From: a virus
IMG/VR virus record: IMGVR_UViG_3300032323_001428
Span: 27,112-91,111 of that record
Strand: one strand, 5' to 3'
DNA: 64,000 nucleotides
The notes below the pieces were generated by a model. That model was not told where the DNA came from, made no database searches, and saw only the letters and a list, made by a program, of their open reading frames with translations. A program made the translations under genes and the position numbers. This document shows positions 59,916-64,000 of the stretch, one piece after another. How positions within the stretch are numbered: position 1 is the stretch's first letter; each line of letters opens with the position of its first letter.

Positions 59916-61346
59916 TCACATAAGGTTTTGTACTTGTACTCTTCTGTAGTAACGGTTTGAGTTAGTTTGAATACGACCAAGGTTGGTCTCAACACCCGAT
60001 GACTTACCTTCAGCAAATGGATTAGCAACAAGACCATAACGAGTCTTGAATCCGATTTTAGGTTGGAAGGTGTTCTCACCAACGGCACGAACCATTTGGA
60101 GAGGAACATAAGGACAATAGAAGAGACCTGCATCATAAGGGGAAGAACCCTTATAACCGACAACATAGTACTGACCACCAGTTGCACCAGTTGCTGGGTT
60201 ACCAGCACCACCCGAATATGGGTCAATGAAAACACGATACTTACCGTTGAGAACACCAGCAAAAGTACTGCCAGTATCATCTACGTTAAGGTTTGCATTG
60301 AGTGCAGGGGTGTAGTCAAGGAGACCTGCCATCGAGAGAGCAGAAGCAACGTCAGAAGAGCACATAATGATGTTGCCCTTTCCACGACGAGTTCTTTGTG
60401 CGATTGCGTTAGCATCACGCTCGATTTGGAAGATAAGACCCTTGAACTTCTCAACTGACCAACGACCGTTGGAGTCAACGTCGAGGTCAAAAGTACCAGC
60501 AGTAGCAGTGTTGAACTGAGCACCAGCTTCAGCAGTCTTATAGATGGTACGAATAACTTCACGGTTGATTTCAGCAAGAATCTCTGTTGAGAGAATGTTT
60601 GCCAATTCCGCTTCAGCATTCAGACCGTGAATTGCCTTGAGGTCTTGTGCGAGTTCAAGTGAGTACTCAGCCTTGAGTGCTCTTGACTTTGCAGTAACGG
60701 TGACTTTCTCGATTGAGAAAGCCATTTCGTTAAAACTTTCTTGACCTGATGCACCAAGTACTTCTGCATCAGCAGTGGACATACCACCACCAACGTTATA
60801 ACTTTGCTGTGAAGTACCAGCAGCATTCAGAAGACCAGGGTTGCTACCAGTTTGTGAAGCAGTAGTACCAAAACCTACGTTTGATTCAACACCAGGATTG
60901 ACAGCATACTGGGATTGGTTACCCTTTCTTCCAGAGAACTGGGTATCAACTTCATCAAAGAATGCCTCAGCACCAGTTTGACTGGTGTAACGTGAACGCA
61001 TTGCGAAAATGAGTCCTGTAGGACCGTTCATTGGTTGAACACCTGCGAGGTCATATGCGACCAGATTAGGCATTGAACGACGGATGAGGCTAATCAGAAC
61101 AGGGTCGAAACCTGCTACTGGACCACCTGATACTGCACCACCAGAGAAACCAGCAGTGTTACTGGTTGAACCAGTTGTGGAACCTTCACCGAGGAATTCT
61201 CTTTCCTCACGAAGGAATTTTTCTTGATTCTCCAGGAGAACTGCGGTTACCATTCTACGATGTGAATCTTTGATTCCATCGAGTCCCTGATAGTCAAGGA
61301 GTGGTGCCCACTTCTCCTGCAGATGTTCTGCGTTGAACATTTGCAT
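59916..61346 (-). CDS. 23: Major capsid protein gp23
   Basis: A 476-aa HK97-fold capsid protein of T4 type. The N-terminal segment (LQEKWAPLLD...) precedes a probable gp21 cleavage region; core signatures are PNLVAYDLAGVQPMNGPTGL, MRSRYTSQTGAEAFFDE, FKGLIFQIERDANAIAQRTR and YKGSSPYDAGLFYCPYVPLQ. It is followed by a strong terminator. Confidence 0.97.
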   Translation of the reverse strand: MQMFNAEHLQEKWAPLLDYQGLDGIKDSHRRMVTAVLLENQEKFLREEREFLGEGSTTGSTSNTAGFSGGAVSGGPVAGFDPVLISLIRRSMPNLVAYDLAGVQPMNGPTGLIFAMRSRYTSQTGAEAFFDEVDTQFSGRKGNQSQYAVNPGVESNVGFGTTASQTGSNPGLLNAAGTSQQSYNVGGGMSTADAEVLGASGQESFNEMAFSIEKVTVTAKSRALKAEYSLELAQDLKAIHGLNAEAELANILSTEILAEINREVIRTIYKTAEAGAQFNTATAGTFDLDVDSNGRWSVEKFKGLIFQIERDANAIAQRTRRGKGNIIMCSSDVASALSMAGLLDYTPALNANLNVDDTGSTFAGVLNGKYRVFIDPYSGGAGNPATGATGGQYYVVGYKGSSPYDAGLFYCPYVPLQMVRAVGENTFQPKIGFKTRYGLVANPFAEGKSSGVETNLGRIQTNSNRYYRRVQVQNLM

Positions 61347-61395
61347 TTGTTTTACCTCTTTAAAAAATTTTAGTTTGATTGTTATAATTTAAAAA

Positions 61396-62601
61396 TCACT
61401 TTTTAGAGACTCTTTGGAGTGCATCGAGATAATATGACATCGAACCAGATACTGGTTGCGAATAATCAGTTTCTTCTGCGATATAATCAGAGTTGTCTCT
61501 TTGAGTACCAGCGTTTCTGGGGAAATAAGATTCCCTTAATGTTACCAGTTTCTCACGATAGCTACCTTCACTATCAAACTCAACATTTTCTGCAAGAGAA
61601 GCGAGTTTATCCTTCTGAGAAAGTGCGAGACCCTCAGAAACTTCGGCAAAGATTACTTCAGTAACCGACTCTGCTAATCTTCTATTCAGAGCAACATTCC
61701 TATGAATTTGCTCATTGAGTTTGGACTCCATATCATCAAGTTTTTCTACCATACTCTCAAGTACATCATATCTATCTTCAGGGATTGTTACATAATGATC
61801 TTCAAAAAGACCCTTCATTCCTTGAAGGAATGATTCGGTCATTTCAGTCTTAAGTCCTTGCTCTACTTCGAGAGCATTTTCTTGTAACCATTCTTCTGAA
61901 ACATACTCAAGGTATGCATCAAGACGGTCAGTTAATTCTTCTCTAATTACTTCTACTTCTTCAGCAAGCTTTTGCTCATATTGATAAGCAATTGCTTCTT
62001 CGATTTGTTCGGTTCTAGCATTCAAAGCAGCTTCGAAAACTGTTTTTGCTTTTACCTTGAAATCTTCGGAGAGTTCTTCACCAGAAAGAAGTGCATTTAC
62101 GTCCTCTTCGATTTCTTCTTCGATTTGGGCAAATGCCTCTTTCATTGCTTTTTCTTTTTCGTCCTCTTCATCATCTTCTTCACCTTCTTCGTCATCATCT
62201 TCTTCTTCTTCATCTTTTTTGGAAGACTTTTTCTTTGCTTCAGAAACTACTTCATCCTCATCATACTCATCTTCGTCATCGATGAGTTCTTCGTCCTCAT
62301 CTTCTTCGACTGATTCCTTAGCAAGGGACTTCATAGCATCTGCTGCTTTTGCACCTTTGTTTACAACATTCTTAACTTGCTTAAGAGTTGCGCCAGGAGT
62401 TGAAAGTTTTGCAGAATCATCATCTGGTTTGTAGTTCTCTGGAGTTGGTCCTCCAAGATCTTCCCAACTACCAGTTTGACCATCAGGAATGCCTGTGGTT
62501 AACTTCTGCATTGGTTCTGCTGCTTTTGCTCCCGCATTCACAGCAGTTTTGGATTGTTTAGTGCCTGTTTCCATTTCTTGTAAGTTTTTACCACGGGACA
62601 T
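61396..62601 (-). CDS. 22: Prohead core scaffold gp22
   Basis: A 401-aa helical, very acidic scaffold. Residues 110-160 are an Asp/Glu/Lys-rich stretch (EEEEDDDEEGEEDDEE type). A long coiled coil follows, containing EQKLAEEVEVIREELTDRL, and the end SGSMSYYLDALQRVSKK resembles T4-type gp22. It shapes the prohead and is cleaved by gp21. TATAAATA at 62642-62649 drives it. Confidence 0.93.
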   Translation of the reverse strand: MSRGKNLQEMETGTKQSKTAVNAGAKAAEPMQKLTTGIPDGQTGSWEDLGGPTPENYKPDDDSAKLSTPGATLKQVKNVVNKGAKAADAMKSLAKESVEEDEDEELIDDEDEYDEDEVVSEAKKKSSKKDEEEEDDDEEGEEDDEEDEKEKAMKEAFAQIEEEIEEDVNALLSGEELSEDFKVKAKTVFEAALNARTEQIEEAIAYQYEQKLAEEVEVIREELTDRLDAYLEYVSEEWLQENALEVEQGLKTEMTESFLQGMKGLFEDHYVTIPEDRYDVLESMVEKLDDMESKLNEQIHRNVALNRRLAESVTEVIFAEVSEGLALSQKDKLASLAENVEFDSEGSYREKLVTLRESYFPRNAGTQRDNSDYIAEETDYSQPVSGSMSYYLDALQRVSKK

Positions 62602-62641
62602 TTTAGATCTCTCCGATTAACCTGTATGTTTAATCTTTATT

Positions 62642-62649
62642 TATTTATA
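62642..62649 (-). promoter_or_regulatory. T4-type late promoter of gp22
   Basis: TATAAATA on the minus strand, 41 nt upstream of the gp22 ATG, just after the gp21 stop. Confidence 0.8.
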
Positions 62650-62651
62650 AT

Positions 62652-63302
62652 TTAAAGATTTGATAAAAAGTTCTGGAACAGATCAACTTTCTGTTCTTCC
62701 AAACGTTTTTGGTCTACTAATGTGTTTATTTTTTTCTTTGCTGCTTCTGCGGCTCTTTCACGGAGAATTCCACCTTCCCAACACCACTCTTTTCCTTCCA
62801 TAATTCCGTTCACAAAAGCATCAGGAGCAGAAGGGTCAGCAACAATATCAGCAGCAGTCGCAAGCATAAAGTCTTCACCAACTACTGAATATCCTTCGTT
62901 AGTTGGAATTAATGAACCAACACCACGAGAAGAAACACCCAACATCACACCTTCACCAAGAAGAGATTCTGCAATCTTTCCCATAGGAGTGGAAAGAATT
63001 TTTGCTCTTCCTTTGAAATTATCTCCAACTCTCTCTAAGCAAACAATTTTATGAGAAACTCTATCAAGGTTTAAAGAAGGACCATCAGGGTGACCTAGTT
63101 CTCCAAGAGCACGACCTTTTTGAATATAATTTTCATTATATCTTTTGACTTCTCTTTCGAGAGTTCTCATTTCATAGAGACGCTTGTTTCTGTTTGGTTT
63201 ATTTGCTTGAAGAAAAATACCTTCAATAAAAAGAGACTTTTTACCGTTGGTTTCTTCAACAATAACTTTAACCTTTTCTATTTCTTCTGTGATAAGTTTC
63301 AT
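62652..63302 (-). CDS. 21: Prohead protease gp21
   Basis: A 216-aa serine protease of herpes-type fold. The likely catalytic residues are His in LGELGHPDG and Ser in LGVSSRGVGSL; IEGIFLQANKPNRNKRLY and DRVSHKIV are family marks. It matures gp22, gp23 and internal proteins. The start is the ATG at 63302, with AGGTGGT upstream; a longer frame would overlap the preceding gene. Confidence 0.95.
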   Translation of the reverse strand: MKLITEEIEKVKVIVEETNGKKSLFIEGIFLQANKPNRNKRLYEMRTLEREVKRYNENYIQKGRALGELGHPDGPSLNLDRVSHKIVCLERVGDNFKGRAKILSTPMGKIAESLLGEGVMLGVSSRGVGSLIPTNEGYSVVGEDFMLATAADIVADPSAPDAFVNGIMEGKEWCWEGGILRERAAEAAKKKINTLVDQKRLEEQKVDLFQNFLSNL

Positions 63303-63306
63303 TGAA

Positions 63307-63861
63307 TTAACCACCTGCGATTTGAATTTCTGTGATGTGGAGTTTTCCACTTGCTCCATAAGCAGCAACTTTTGTTGTTCTTCTCAAAACACCAGTAGGA
63401 GTGGTGATTGGAGCACCTTGAGATGAAGTATTCCAAGTAAGAGTAATAACTCTATTAAATCCACCTGTTCCAGCACTGTTTGTTGCGTTTACTGAAGCAA
63501 CGGTTGCTGCGGTTGTGTTGATACCTGCTGGAACAACACCAGTAAGTTCAACAATATCACCAGCAGAAAAATCAGAGAAAGTACCTTCTGGTAAAGTTAC
63601 AATAGTAGTAGTACCAGTAGTAACACCAACAATAGTTTGAGTAATTGCTGTTTCTTTTAATACAAGTTCAGTTCCTGCTTTAACAAAAATGCTAGCACTT
63701 GTGGAAGTACTAATCGTTGGAGTTGGAGCAACCTCAACATAAGCATCTTGCTCTGGAACAATTCTCAAAAAACCAGACCTCAAAGCAATTGGATTGCTAG
63801 TTACTGCCACACCAGTCATTGTCAATGGTGTAATCTTTTGTACAATCTTATATACGGACAT
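63307..63861 (-). CDS. Probable virion structural protein (184 aa)
   Basis: A Thr/Val/Gly-rich beta protein with MSVYKIVQKITPLTMTGVAV at the start and GKLHITEIQIAGG at the end. It lies 4 nt from gp21, upstream in the head operon, so a head or neck role is likely; no family is recognised. A CTAAATAA late-like box lies upstream (63885-63892). Confidence 0.7.
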   Translation of the reverse strand: MSVYKIVQKITPLTMTGVAVTSNPIALRSGFLRIVPEQDAYVEVAPTPTISTSTSASIFVKAGTELVLKETAITQTIVGVTTGTTTIVTLPEGTFSDFSAGDIVELTGVVPAGINTTAATVASVNATNSAGTGGFNRVITLTWNTSSQGAPITTPTGVLRRTTKVAAYGASGKLHITEIQIAGG

Positions 63862-63894
63862 TGTAATAATTAGACTATATTAGTTATTTAGTAT

Positions 63895-64000
63895 TTACGA
63901 TAATTCTTTACAAGTAAAAGCAAACCAAACATCTAATTTGGTTGAGTTGTCAACTCTTTTCATACAAAGTGTAAGCATATTTGGAGATGCTCCACCATGC
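63895..64000 (-). CDS. C-terminal end of an upstream structural gene (partial)
   Basis: The last 34 codons before TAA at 63895 read GGASPNMLTLCMKRV, then DNSTKLDVWFAFTCKELS. The open frame runs off the window edge. Its position in the head operon suggests a structural protein; too little is visible to assign it. Confidence 0.55.
   Translation of the reverse strand, partial: HGGASPNMLTLCMKRVDNSTKLDVWFAFTCKELS

Noticed and set aside
62057-62434. Ser-rich plus-strand protein opposite gp22
   Set aside because: It is the complement of the GAA/GAT-rich acidic stretch of gp22.
63303-63368. Longer gp21 start at 63368
   Set aside because: It would overlap the 184-aa gene by about 60 bp, while the ATG at 63302 has AGGTGGT at proper distance.

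Overview
The window is a piece of a T4-like cyanophage genome (a contractile-tailed myovirus of marine Synechococcus or Prochlorococcus type). The evidence is a near-complete T4-type replication and recombination core (gp41, gp43, gp44, gp45, gp46, gp47, gp61, gp62, UvsX, UvsY, UvsW, RegA, gp55), the T4 head genes gp21, gp22 and gp23, and cyanobacterial-type genes: a high-light-inducible protein, an SLH/OprB porin, DUF3110, MazG, Hsp20 and NrdA/NrdB. Almost every gene lies on the minus strand, so transcription runs from high to low coordinates. The sequence is AT-rich, and the sugar gene block looks richer in A/T than the replication block.

Layout in transcription order. 64.0-58.3 kb: head and tail genes (a partial structural gene, a 184-aa structural protein, gp21 protease, gp22 scaffold, gp23 capsid, a gp19-like tube protein), then UvsY and a GIY-YIG endonuclease. 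58.3-40.5 kb: UvsW, gp55, gp47/gp46, gp45, gp44/gp62, RegA, Hsp20, gp43, UvsX, a dioxygenase, a gp41 helicase broken in two by a split intein, and MazG. 40.3-34.1 kb: small genes and large low-complexity proteins that look virion-associated, some carrying enzyme folds. 34.1-29.6 kb: gp61 primase and NrdA/NrdB. 29.5-19.8 kb: accessory genes (two GIY-YIG-type endonucleases, two large low-complexity proteins, a tail-lysozyme-type protein, a histone-H1-like protein, porin, Dps, zinc ribbon, Phd-like antitoxin, tRNA). 19.6-2.2 kb: an 18-gene surface-glycan cluster. 2.1-0 kb: Hli and a lysis-like cassette.

The glycan cluster contains a complete GDP-mannose to GDP-L-fucose pathway (Gmd, Fcl) and a GT10 fucosyltransferase, so it probably makes and attaches fucose. 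It also holds a GT32-GT25 fusion and GT47, GT77-like and other transferases. A tightly coupled cassette encodes a transaldolase-like enzyme, a HAD phosphatase, an APH-type kinase and a fused nucleotidyltransferase-RibB protein, which suggests an unusual activated sugar.

Two promoter classes can be read from the sequence: sigma70-like TTGAC(A/T)-N17-TATAAT elements (early) and T4 late TATAAATA elements (read by the gp55 encoded here). Several late elements are fused to the U-tract of the preceding terminator.

Most notable observations: (i) gp41 is split inside its P-loop by an atypical split intein with a 16-residue N-fragment, and an opposite-strand HNH gene with its own late promoter fills the gap; (ii) the nucleotidyltransferase-RibB fusion; (iii) a consensus sigma70 promoter pointing against all surrounding genes at 56.36 kb, sharing a 39-bp element with a promoter at 24.9 kb; (iv) a terminator whose loop is exactly the -35 box of the next promoter.
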